From Hetaerina americana (Eukaryota > Arthropoda > Insecta > Odonata > Calopterygidae): a DNA stretch of 64,000 nt. This document shows positions 24,104 to 34,306 of this stretch, piece after piece (within the stretch, counting starts at the first letter, position 1; every line of letters starts with the position of its first letter). Under the pieces are notes generated by a model that was not told the DNA's origin, made no database searches, and was given only the letters and a program-made list of their open reading frames with translations. The stretch covers positions 22,079,469 to 22,143,468 of the forward strand of contig JAKTNV010000004.1 of the NCBI GenBank assembly GCA_022747635.1, read 5' to 3'. The position numbers were made by a program, and so were the translations under genes.

Positions 24104-24146
24104 GTATCAAATAAAAACGTTTCGTGGAAAAACAGTATTTTTCTTT

Positions 24147-24499
24147 TATTCGAAAATGAATTTACACGTTGTCAAACCTGATACCGCCCAGTGTATGAAG
24201 AATGAGTTATTGTATTGTGTAGTGAGAAGTTTAAGTACGTGACTACTAAACAACGATAACCTCAAGGCTACTTAGCTCAACATTTGATTGCACATTTTTC
24301 ACTAATCATTTAACAGGTATAAGACAAATAAAAAATTGGAGGAGGTCAATTCGGTTTTATTAAATAAATCGTAAATAGTGGCAATTAGAATACTAGAGGC
24401 TGGCGTACAACAAAATGAATTCAATTCGGGTATTGATTTATTACCTATTTTACGAGACTAAAACTGGTACAATTGCCAATTAAAATTGTGAAAACCTTT
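24147..24499. other. Unassigned AT-rich DNA
   Basis: Nothing recognised. Confidence 0.5.
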
Positions 24500-25560
24500 A
24501 TTTACAAGGAAAAAAATGGGTATAGATGAAGAGAGAGACAGAGGAATGAAATTCCTCGAAGTGATTTAAAATAAAACGCATGAAACGGATCTCGGACTGC
24601 GGGAGACTTATCGCTGAAAAATATGATGTCCTGTATCCTCTGAGCAGCAACAATGCACGCGGTGTCGGCGTGATAGAAAGAAAACATTTCAGTTTAGAGG
24701 GATGAAAGTGCGAGTGGATTTTCCACGAAATGGATGAGAAACACGAAGAATAAAAAAAAAGAACGGCTGCGCTTGGGGACCGACACTTTCGGACCACCAA
24801 GCAGCCGAAAGCGCCTCTTGATGGAAGAGTAAATGCGGGATACGGTTTTTTTACGAAAAAAAGCAAACCACTCGTATCTCTCTTTGTGAAACGAGGACTC
24901 ACCCCCTTCCCCCACCTTCATTCCCTTTTAGTCCTCATTAGCCATCCTTGAGCAGCCAATCAACGCGGAGTGTTAAAGCGACGTGATTATTCAAATAAAA
25001 AAATGTAGTCCTGGCTCCTTATGGATGATGCTGCGGGGTTTGAGTGGGGGGAGGGCGCGGATCAGAAAGAGAGAGACAGCTGGCGAAGTGTTGCAGAACA
25101 TTCGGGAATGATTCCGAAGGGTTGATGGACATTGGGGAAGTCGGGGGGGTGAGAAAATTTTGATGAGAAAATCCAATTAGTGAAATAGGCTAGTGTGGCA
25201 TTTATCGCCGCACCCTTCCTCCGTATCCACACCACCCCGCTGCCTCGGGGAATTTTCCCATGGAAACCGGACCAAAAACACAATTCGAGTTGTCAAGACG
25301 GGAGGAAATACGAGGCGGGGTCTCGCGAGTCATTAACGCCGCCAAATGTGAGCACCGGGAGATAGAGCCCTGTGCAGCCATTTGAACGGGAGAGTGGACG
25401 CGAAGCACGAGAATCGATCGCCGCCGGAAATTGTCCGAGGCACGGAAGTAATGTTTTTGGCCATCGGGGGAAGAACCCCGGCGGGCGGAGACAGGACTGG
25501 GGGAAGGTAAAGAATGTCATCGTCCCCGTCAGCAATAAGCTCGGAAAGCATATGGACTAG
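24500..25560. other. GC-rich, CpG-containing patch
   Basis: Base composition changes sharply, with many CG dinucleotides and several overlapping open frames on both strands (for example 24498-24902 and 25293-25535, minus). None shows a recognised domain, and codon use is that of composition-driven open frames. A promoter, enhancer or untranslated exon is possible. Confidence 0.35.
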
Positions 25561-27480
25561 GGATCCTGATCGGATATTAGATTTATGAACAGCTTCCGAA
25601 ATATTAACCGCGATGGAGCGGTGAAATATTCTTAAGGTGTGCGCGATTTCCTTGTGTTCTTAGAGACCCATTATCTGAGACAGACGTCGATACCCTATAA
25701 CTTACCCTACATACCCTTTATATTGTTTTTGGCTGACCGCTGAAAAATAGATATGGAGAAATAAAAATGTTCTCTAAGAATTTACTTCAAAAAAGTGGAA
25801 TTTCAGCACACACACTCTCTTCTGGGACAATAGAAGTGTCAATTTATATGCGTCTGCTCATATACTGCCAAGGATCGGAGCTGTAATAGAATGCATCATC
25901 TGAAGATTAACGTCAAGGGTTGTTGCATCTTTGCTTGTGCGGCCAAGATACAACCACAGAGTAGTTGCTTCTCCAGTGAACAATATAATAATATTCCCAA
26001 TCACTGAGAGACCACGAATAGTTTAGGAATCATTCGATGCTCATGTGATAACACAAGGCAGCGTGAATTCAGTGCCGTGAGGCCATTTTCATGAGAGTGC
26101 TTTTCTATTTTAAATTCAGAACTTTTATAATATTTGACATAAATTATATTCATATAGCTGTCTATTGACATTTTGAATATGGTATTTCCCTTTAAGCCTG
26201 AAATGGAAATTCTATGAAAAAGAGGAATTGGGGAAGATAACCAATCGATATCATGTAAATATGCAATCAAGTAACACAGCTGTAATGTAAATTCAATGTG
26301 ACTTTCCATGTAAAGAAACTCCATGTATACTATATTTATCGCAACCCAGTATTCCATTTTAAAGAGACTTGGTGAATAAACGGGAACCACGAGGCAAAAA
26401 AAGGATAAAGATGTACATTTTTTTTCTGAAAACTCACTATATACTTAAACCAACAGTTTAAATGAGAGTTCAATTCATTCCAATTCAAAAAAAGAAATGG
26501 GAGATTTTCTCTAATTCAATCGATGAGAAAACAAATAAAAACGTCAGGATTACATCCAACAATACAAAACAAAAAATTAAACTTTCGTTTGGATGAAACG
26601 CATCACCACATTTAACATAAAACAGTTTTCGCTGGAGACAAAAAGACACGTTGCTCTAGCAGAATATCCACAAAAAATATTCAGATTTATCGATATCGAT
26701 TCGGAATAAATTCAAAAATTTGAAGCTATGGTTAAAAATATCCATTAATGTTCAGATATGAACCATAATTCATCACAATTACTTAAACAATGATTATTTC
26801 GTAATCAAAATTTTGAAATTTCGTTTTAGCAATTGATCTCGAAAGCGTATTGGAGTAACCTCCAAATGAGTGAAAATACGAATAAGTTATTTAAAATGAC
26901 TGGAAAAGATGCAGCATTGCTTGGGTAATCAATCACGATCGATTTTACCGAAATGCCTTCTGATTGATTTCATCAAAACCAAACCTTAGATAAGACTGAC
27001 TAGTAATTCTTATCGAATAGCCTGAATAACGCGTCATGCGGTTACGATGTCACCAATTGATAGACAAGTCGCCACGTGGCGTTGAATCATCCATTACGGT
27101 GAAAGGATGACTCGTCAGAGGCATCGGTGAGGCGGAATCAATTCTCATACAGATGTATATTTGGTAATCCGAATTTCCGCCACCCTTGACGCGGATGAAA
27201 TTTCGGATCGTGTAAATCCCGATATCCGTTCACGGGAACCTGATTCGATGCATGTGTGATCAACTTCATTCCTCTTCAATATCATGTTTTCTCAGAGCTA
27301 TTACTTTCTCAAATATAGTGGTTGGATGTAATTCAGTATACCAGGGATATACTTGAAATAGGAGTGCCTTTTTTAAAGGTTAAATCCAAATATAAAACCC
27401 ATTATCACCGAACCATCTTAGATTATTCTCCAAAGAAACGGAGACCCTTGTCCCTGTAACTTATATTCCAAGTTTTTTAC
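25561..27480. other. Unassigned DNA
   Basis: A 129-codon minus-strand frame (26001-26390) has no recognisable domain. Nothing else is seen. Confidence 0.45.
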
Positions 27481-28390
27481 CTTCGCTCGATGGAGGAAAC
27501 GGCTGAAACAGTCGATATTCTTTCCACGGTGGAGTACCCACCATCCACATCTGCTTGTGTTCCCTGAAACGTAAAGAAAATATGGAAGACACGAGCATAA
27601 CTTTTAATAGCTTTCGAAGGCATTTTCTACAACCTACGCCACTTTCCCCTTCTCGGCCTTCTTAAAACTCAAGGACAAAATGGCGCAATGATGCATGGAT
27701 CACCAAAGCCGTGGTGAAGGCGGCCTTTATTATTCCAAAGCGAAAAAATAAAGAGTTTTTAGCGATATGAAAAGTGGGAGGAGTGAATGAAAGGGGAAAT
27801 CTATTCCGTCGAGCACGTGCGAGACAAGAGTCTGGGATGCGAATTTGGGGATAAAATTGAGTGCCTCTTTCGGGAGTATTCAGAGGTAACGCGGGGGTGT
27901 CCTGACCGCGACGGTAGCCGAGCGCGCGTTTTATACACACCTGCCGTGGTCAGCCGTCGTATTCGGATCATCCTTATTACGACTGTGCCCTTTCAAGGAG
28001 ACGACCTGAAAGAGGCTATTTCGAGTGGTCCTACGGTCTCGGCCGGGTGATAAGGACAAGCCACAAGGGACGTGTGCGAGGGCTCCCATGCTTTTGTGAC
28101 GCCCACCTTCAGAGACACTCTCCCGCGCGTTTTGCCCGCCGCCGGACTGGAGGTACACTCCAGTGGAATAGGGGAGGGAGAGGAACAAAGAGACGGATGG
28201 GCTGGAGAGGCAGAGAAAGAGGGAGGGAGAGAGAGAGAGAAAGGGAAAGGAGAATAGGAACGCAGCGTAATGGGAAGAAAGGGAAGGGCCGATAACTTGT
28301 TCCTCCGCCATGGGCCACACTTGAGGGTTGGCGAGCATATCCGTCCCACGTCATATGCCACCATTTTTCAACCGTTCACCGGGTCTCCCT
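27481..28390. other. GC-rich, CpG-containing patch with (GA)n run
   Basis: CG-dense sequence (for example CCGAGCGCGCGTTTTATACA near 27917-27936) includes a (GA)n run near 28228-28240. Overlapping 80-135-codon frames on both strands translate low-complexity Ser/Pro/Leu or Arg/Glu runs and are probably composition-driven. TTTTATA next to the CG-rich run could be a TATA-type element, but this is speculative. Confidence 0.35.
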
Positions 28391-31300
28391 CGTATTTTTT
28401 TTCTTTATGAGTGGGCTGCGTTTCCGAAATACTTGAAAATTTCATAAGGTATTCCACAAAGAGAAATTATATCCAAAAAAGGAAAGGTTCAAGAAATAAA
28501 ATTGCTCGAGGATGCTTAATGTTAAAACTCTCTCTTTTGGACTCAAATATATCGTAGAATATCATCCACTCCTGATTATCACTTTTTTCTTTTAAATATA
28601 ATTATTGAAGGTTAAGTGGCATTCTTGACGCATTACGAATGCCGTGCAACTCTACGAATCACTCCAAAGATTTAATGGGTCGATATAATTGAGGATGGGA
28701 TCAAATATCACGAGAAGTCATTAAAAGAATCATTTCCCTTGATCGAGATGGTAAATTCCTGTTAAGGTGAATGCTTATCATAGCATGAAATACCTGCATT
28801 TTCGGTGCGCATCAAATGATGACTTTATTGAAGTAACCGCCTCGGTGTCTCTCTTAGTTCTTTGAATTTGCGAGAATTCCAATGAACGGCAGTATCGGAA
28901 GGTAACAATATTGAATCTTGTAGTCCAGAAGAACGACCAGGGGAAAAATGATTTCGACTCGGTCCTTCGACTTTGATCGCAGAGGCAGAGATCAAGAGGG
29001 AGATGATATTGGATTTCGGTTATTAGCGTCAATTTTGCCAGAGTAGCACAGCAGGGAACAAGAAAGATGTTGCAGGTATTCACCTGAACATGCTATATCC
29101 TTTTGAGTTTCCTTTTTCCTAAGTGAATTGATGCACGTATTACTCCTTTATGTTTGATGAAATTGACATATTTCTCGGGAAAGTTTAGAAAATCCACTCC
29201 GTGAAAAAATCCCTGAATTAACAAGCCATAAGCCGCTTTGGAAATTAATGCTTACTATTAAGGTTAAAGCGAAATATGCAGCAGGCAGAAATTATTTTCT
29301 ATGAGTTCAAACTCAGATTTCAGGGCTAAAAACTTGTCTTCTAGAACAAAAGTAATATATCTTACCGTTGCACCAATCTTTTGTACCACAGATAAAGGCA
29401 CCCGTTTCATTCATTCATTTGCATAAACCGAGATATTCGACGGGCACTTTTTCTAAAAATTACAAGGACTACCTGATGCCGTTAAGACTGACAACGGAAT
29501 ACGCCTGAAAAATATGTATTTACGTACTTCGGCTAAAAACAGCACCATAGGCTAAAAATCCACCAAAGAAATCAAAATCAAACTCAAATCCAATCAAAGA
29601 GGACAGTTTTAGACATTCAGTCCATTAATCAGAGTGCGTCAATAAAACCAAAATTATAAGCAGGAGTTTGGTGTTTTGCGAATACATACCTAGTAGAGTA
29701 ATATGCCGTTGATTACCAATATTGTTCAAAGTGTCCTTTGATTCACTCCATTGAGTTGTAAAATCATTACGCATGTTCAGTCACCATTCGTCCGTTTTGA
29801 GGATTCATTGAAAATGCATAAAATCATAGGTTTTTCGGTGGAATTGCTTACTAAGTCACCAATGACAAATTTACGAATTTAAGTTTATTCCCATGGATCT
29901 TAAAAATAGTTCTTAGCAAATAAAATTAGTCATTATGGAGACGGAGATGCTTTCTATGCAGAGTTAACCTGGTGCATTCATTTTCAAAAACCACGGCAAC
30001 TGGGAAGAGGGATAACCAGTTATCAAGAAAATACGTATAAAAACCCTTCAAAAATCAAATAGAATTTCTTGCCTCATAAAAGGAAACAAATGAGATTGAC
30101 CGTATGTCTCGCAGCTCTTGATGCAGATAGATAATTCTGTTAGTTGTTTTGTTGCTAAGAGTTGTATTTAGATGCAATCAAAACAATATAATAGCCAGGA
30201 ATCTTCATTTAATGGGGTATGGACATTTTCTTGTAAAAGATAAAGTTTACCTCTTTACCAGAAGTTATTTAGCATCCTCGGAGTTTAGATGACGAAACAT
30301 CTTCATGCACTAAAGAAAACTTTGTAAACCCCTTTACTAATTACAGAAGAAGAAGGCGTTTTAAAATTGTAATGTTTAATTTTATAAAATAAAATCAAGA
30401 GAATACTGTAGAGACTTCTGCGTTAACTCATTATTCAAATTTGTAAATTTTATACCCCGTGAAAAGCATACTATACATTTTTCATTGAGTGATTCGGTCT
30501 CAGTTTCTTATCGTCGACCCTCTTGATGCAATTATACTCGTTTATTAATTAAATGATTTATACTTATTTATTAATAAGTGAACATTGCATTCAAAAATTA
30601 TGATTTTTGGCAAATTAAGTTTTCAAAAATACTTAAATATTTTGGAAACTAATGGAAAACTATAGCAAACTTTTTTTACATAAAAGAAATGTTATTTAAT
30701 TCAAATTCACCCAAAATTATGCTTGAAAATGTATTAATGGAATTAATAACACCGGAATATCTTCAACCTCCGACGGCTAGAGAGAGAATTACATAGAGGC
30801 AATCTGGATAACGGTGAACATGAATGGTCCAGTAAGAATAGACACACGCAAAAGTAACATTGGCAGTCAATCATGCTTGGAAACTTTGTTAATTGAGGAA
30901 TAGTAAACTAGCAACAGAATAATCCTTTGAAATCAAACAGCTGGAATTCGGCGCGCATGATTCTCATTTCTTCTCAAGCCGTGAATTATATCACAGGAAT
31001 CTTGCATAACAAGCAAGTGTACTATTAATTAAAGGTACCTTATCCAAAACTTGTAGTCAAGCAACTGAACATTAAAATTTAGGTAATTCTGAACTTCAAA
31101 GATTGAAATTTTAAATTTCTTTAATTTATTATTTGGGGATAAGGGCTTAAGAAGGTGGAAAGGGCGTTAACTGGAATAAGTAGATATATACTGAGAATTA
31201 AAACTACTATACCTTATTAAAAAAATACTATACCTTATTTACACCCTCAGATAAGGAAACGTGTTGAAACATAACTCCACAAATGTCATGTTTTATCAAT

Positions 31301-31660
31301 AAAAAAAGCTATATAGGTTAGCATATCGGCATTCATTCCTGTAAAAAAGTTTATCATTTAATTTAAAAAGAAGTTGCTTAAAAATATCTATTGTAAACTT
31401 TAATTTGACAATTATTTCCCCCTTTATAACAACGCAAGTGTTTTCATCCGCGTGATTTTTTCGCGTAATCATTGTCACTATTTTTTAAGTTAATAACTCT
31501 TAGTTTCTCTCCTATTAGAGTTTTACTAAAACAGAGAAAAGTAACAATACAGGAACGTGCTATAAAATCAAATCCCCTCATTCTGGGATGATAGATTTTG
31601 TCACATGGAAAAAGTGTTCTTGGAGCAAACAGTGCCGGCAACACACACATCGCTGACGTA
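28391..31660. other. Unassigned DNA
   Basis: No gene or structured repeat is recognised over this long AT-rich stretch. Confidence 0.5.
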
Positions 31661-32630
31661 ACTTACGTGTAGTTTCCACCCACGTACCGGCAAGCCACTC
31701 TTAATGCACCCATTTCTGACTTTACCGTTTTGTCAAACAACAACACCTGTGGAACAAATAGCCTTGAATAGCGGCACAGAATGGTATAGAAAACCGTGCC
31801 GACACTCTCGACCCGCGCAGGTAACCCATGTGCATGGAAAACGGAACTTTTAAAAGTAAAATTCTGCCCACGCCCTTGCGCATTTAATACCTCACTTCTC
31901 TTCCTTGCCTTCAGGTGCCACACTTGTGACTGAATTGTTCTCTCCGAGGGATAGGGAGGGAAATTGTGACAAAAAATATCACGATCGTTGTCTGAGGCAG
32001 TCCCAAGCCCTTAGTCGTTTTAACGCATTCTGGTCAACCGGGAAGTGTGGGAACACGTAGGGCGAGCGCCTCCTCATCAACCATGCGGGTTGCGGCCATA
32101 TATGCGGCCGCGGTGGGCTGGAAGCCCACCTAATACGGCTGAAAACAGAAAGAGAGAAAAATTAAAGAGAGGCGCGAAGTTGCGTTTACCCTCGCAGTGA
32201 AGAATCGCGGCGACTGCGGGGGCGGTAAGGGTCAGACAGTGGATTACGTGCCGTGCGGGGGAGGAAAGAGTGTGCGTGGGAGAGGGTTTGTTGGGTCGGA
32301 TTTCTGTTATCCTTTCCCTCGGCAGGTACGAGTATTAGCTTTTTGCGAGATGAAATGTATAAAGAATGGGCCGTGGGCTGAAAGTGGGTCCCTCTGGAGG
32401 AGGAAGGATGGATATATTATGGGAGGCACCGTGGGAGTAGGAGTGAGAAGGGAGAAAGTCAGAGAGAGAGAGAGTAGTAAATCGAGATGAGTGAGAACGA
32501 GATATAGTCAGAAGTTTTCCCCTCGGGTTTGGAGAATATAGGGTGTGGGGGATAAAATGGGAAGACTTAATTAGTAGCGTGGTGGTTTCGGGGAAAAGGG
32601 AGCACGGCGTGTCCAGATTAATCAAAATAT
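31661..32630. other. GC-rich, CpG-containing patch
   Basis: The CG-rich core is at about 32030-32300, with purine-rich runs and a short (GA)n tract near 32462-32474. The open frames are low-complexity and unrecognised. Confidence 0.35.
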
Positions 32631-32970
32631 CAGTATTGTTTGGCTTTTAAAAAATAACACCAAGACAAACAGTTCACATTTTTCTTCTGAAAAAGTAAGT
32701 TATAACGTTTCAAAAGACATATTAACTTAAATAATGGGATTCCCTTCGTGGTTTAAGACTTATTGACGGCTTAAATATCGTCAAGGTGTACGGATTCTTT
32801 TGGCCAAACGTTTCTCAAGTTTTTCACACATCGGATGAAAGAGGTTTAAATGGTTAAAATTGGCCCTCAGCACCGCTTCATTAACTACATTATCCAGTAC
32901 TTTGTAGATTTAGAAAGTAATTTTTCCACCTATAGACTCGTCAAATCAAATTATAAACTTTCGCAATGTA
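32631..32970. other. Unassigned DNA
   Basis: Nothing recognised. It ends with the TA (32969-32970) used as mariner target. Confidence 0.5.
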
Positions 32971-34304
32971 CGAGGGTCATCCGGAAAGTAGTACCCGTTC
33001 GTGAAATAAAGACACAAAAGTAAATATTAACAAACATAAAAAATTTTATTTGAAAGAGGATACTTTAAACTACTTCTCAACATAATCTCCAAGCAAATTA
33101 AGGCATTTGTCATAACGTGTGACAAGTTTCTGTATTCCTGCTGCATAGTCCTTCGCCGCCAGCTCATTGAGATACAGGGTCACTCCTTCTTTAAGTTCTT
33201 CATCGCTGTCAAATCTTTTTCCTGCCAAAAAGTCTTTAAGCTTTGTAAAGAGATGAAAATCTGAAGGGGCCAAGTCCGGGCTATACGGTGGATGGTCGAA
33301 AGTTTCCCATTTGAATTGCTGCAAAAGTTTTTGTGTTATCCCAGCTGCATGAGGCCTGGCATTGTCATGAACGAGAATGACACCAGTAGACAATAGACCT
33401 CGCCGCCGATTTTGTATTTCCCGCCGTAATTTCTTTAATGTTTCACAATACGCATTGGCATTAATAGTGTCTCCACGGGCCATAAAATCAATAAGCAATA
33501 CACCTCGTCGATCCCAGAAAATGGTTGCCATGAGTTTCCTGGTGGACAGAACTGTCTTGAATTTTTTTGGTTTGTTTGGTGAATGAGCATGATGCCACTC
33601 CATTGACTGTCGTTTACTCTCAGGTGATGCATAACAAACCCATGTTTCGTCACCAGTAATTATGCGAGTCAAGAAAGAGTCTCCTTCATCAGAATAACGT
33701 CCCAAAAACGTCAGTGCTGCAGCCATACGCTTGGTTTTGTGCTCATCTGTAAGCTTGCGAGGGACCCATCTTGCACAAATTTTTGCATAATGCAGATGGT
33801 GTTTAACAATTTCATGAACAATTGTTCGAGAAACATTGGGAAAATGCTCACAGATGTCATCAATTGTGACGCGCCGATCGTTCCTCACGAATTCGTCAAC
33901 TGAGCTCACCAGTTGGTCTGTAATGACAGACGGTCTCTCCGAACGCTCATCGTCGTGTGTGTTCCCCCTCCCCATGTTGAAGTTGCGACACCACCGCCGA
34001 ACAGACGACTCGTCCATTACATTGTCTCCATACACCTCCTTTAATTGGCGATGAATATCACATGGGCGAACGTTTCTTGCATTGAGGAATTTAATCACTG
34101 CCCTCACTTCACAACTGGCGGCGTTCTCAATTTTTTTAAACATTGTAAACAATCACAGAAACAACACAGGCAATGCTAGCGTCACGCAACTTGGCTCAGA
34201 GAAGGCAGACAAGCCACTGAAGCTATCTGACCTCGTCCAGCGGCTACTCGCGTCGTCAGCACTTCATGCGGCACGAACGGGTACTACTTTCCGGATGACC
34301 CTCG
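32971..34304 (-). mobile_element. Mariner transposon, full length
   Basis: This 1334-bp element has perfect 33-bp terminal inverted repeats (32971-33003 and 34272-34304, starting CGAGGGTCATCCGGAAAGTA). TA dinucleotides flank it (32969-32970 and 34305-34306), the Tc1/mariner target duplication. It holds a single uninterrupted transposase gene on the minus strand. Perfect ends, an intact gene and near identity to the two deleted copies in this window argue for recent activity. It is the only potentially autonomous element seen here. Confidence 0.97.
33070..34152 (-). CDS. Mariner transposase, intact (DD34D)
   Basis: This 360-residue enzyme would bind the element's ends, cut them and insert the DNA at TA dinucleotides in the nucleus. 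The length is normal for mariner. Residues about 1-110 form the paired helix-turn-helix DNA-binding region (KFLNARNVRPCDIHRQLKEV, then SSVRRWCRNFNMGR). The linker motif WVPRKLT is at 129-135, where the family usually has WVPHxL. Catalytic aspartates are D168 in ITGDETW, D263 in VHDNARPH and D298 in YSPDLAPSD; 34 residues separate the last two, the mariner DD34D signature. The start at 34152 matches the N-terminus of the deleted copies. One oddity is SERPS where copy 1 has SGRPS. No frameshift or stop is present, so it may be functional. Confidence 0.97.
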   Translation of the reverse strand: MFTMFKKIENAASCEVRAVIKFLNARNVRPCDIHRQLKEVYGDNVMDESSVRRWCRNFNMGRGNTHDDERSERPSVITDQLVSSVDEFVRNDRRVTIDDICEHFPNVSRTIVHEIVKHHLHYAKICARWVPRKLTDEHKTKRMAAALTFLGRYSDEGDSFLTRIITGDETWVCYASPESKRQSMEWHHAHSPNKPKKFKTVLSTRKLMATIFWDRRGVLLIDFMARGDTINANAYCETLKKLRREIQNRRRGLLSTGVILVHDNARPHAAGITQKLLQQFKWETFDHPPYSPDLAPSDFHLFTKLKDFLAGKRFDSDEELKEGVTLYLNELAAKDYAAGIQKLVTRYDKCLNLLGDYVEK

Positions 34305-34306
34305 TA

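Larger units (their letters stand above)
23985..24146. repeat. Imperfect inverted repeat with two head-to-head ribozyme-like motifs
   Basis: Left arm (about 23985-24059) and right arm (about 24071-24146) are diverged inverted copies around the spacer TATCACTACTA. Each arm contains one hammerhead-like core followed by an AAATAAAA- or AAATCAAAAA-type stretch. Open frames on both strands are mirror products. Confidence 0.75.

Noticed and set aside
27931..28338. 135-codon frame rich in Ser, Leu and Pro
   Set aside because: It reads through a (GA)n/(CT)n run in GC-rich DNA. Long frames on the opposite strand show it is composition-driven.
31225..31300. Another hammerhead-like site (CCTCAGATAAGGAAACGTG...GAAAC)
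   Set aside because: No CTGANGA core and no pairable stem II are present; the resemblance is limited to GAAAC.
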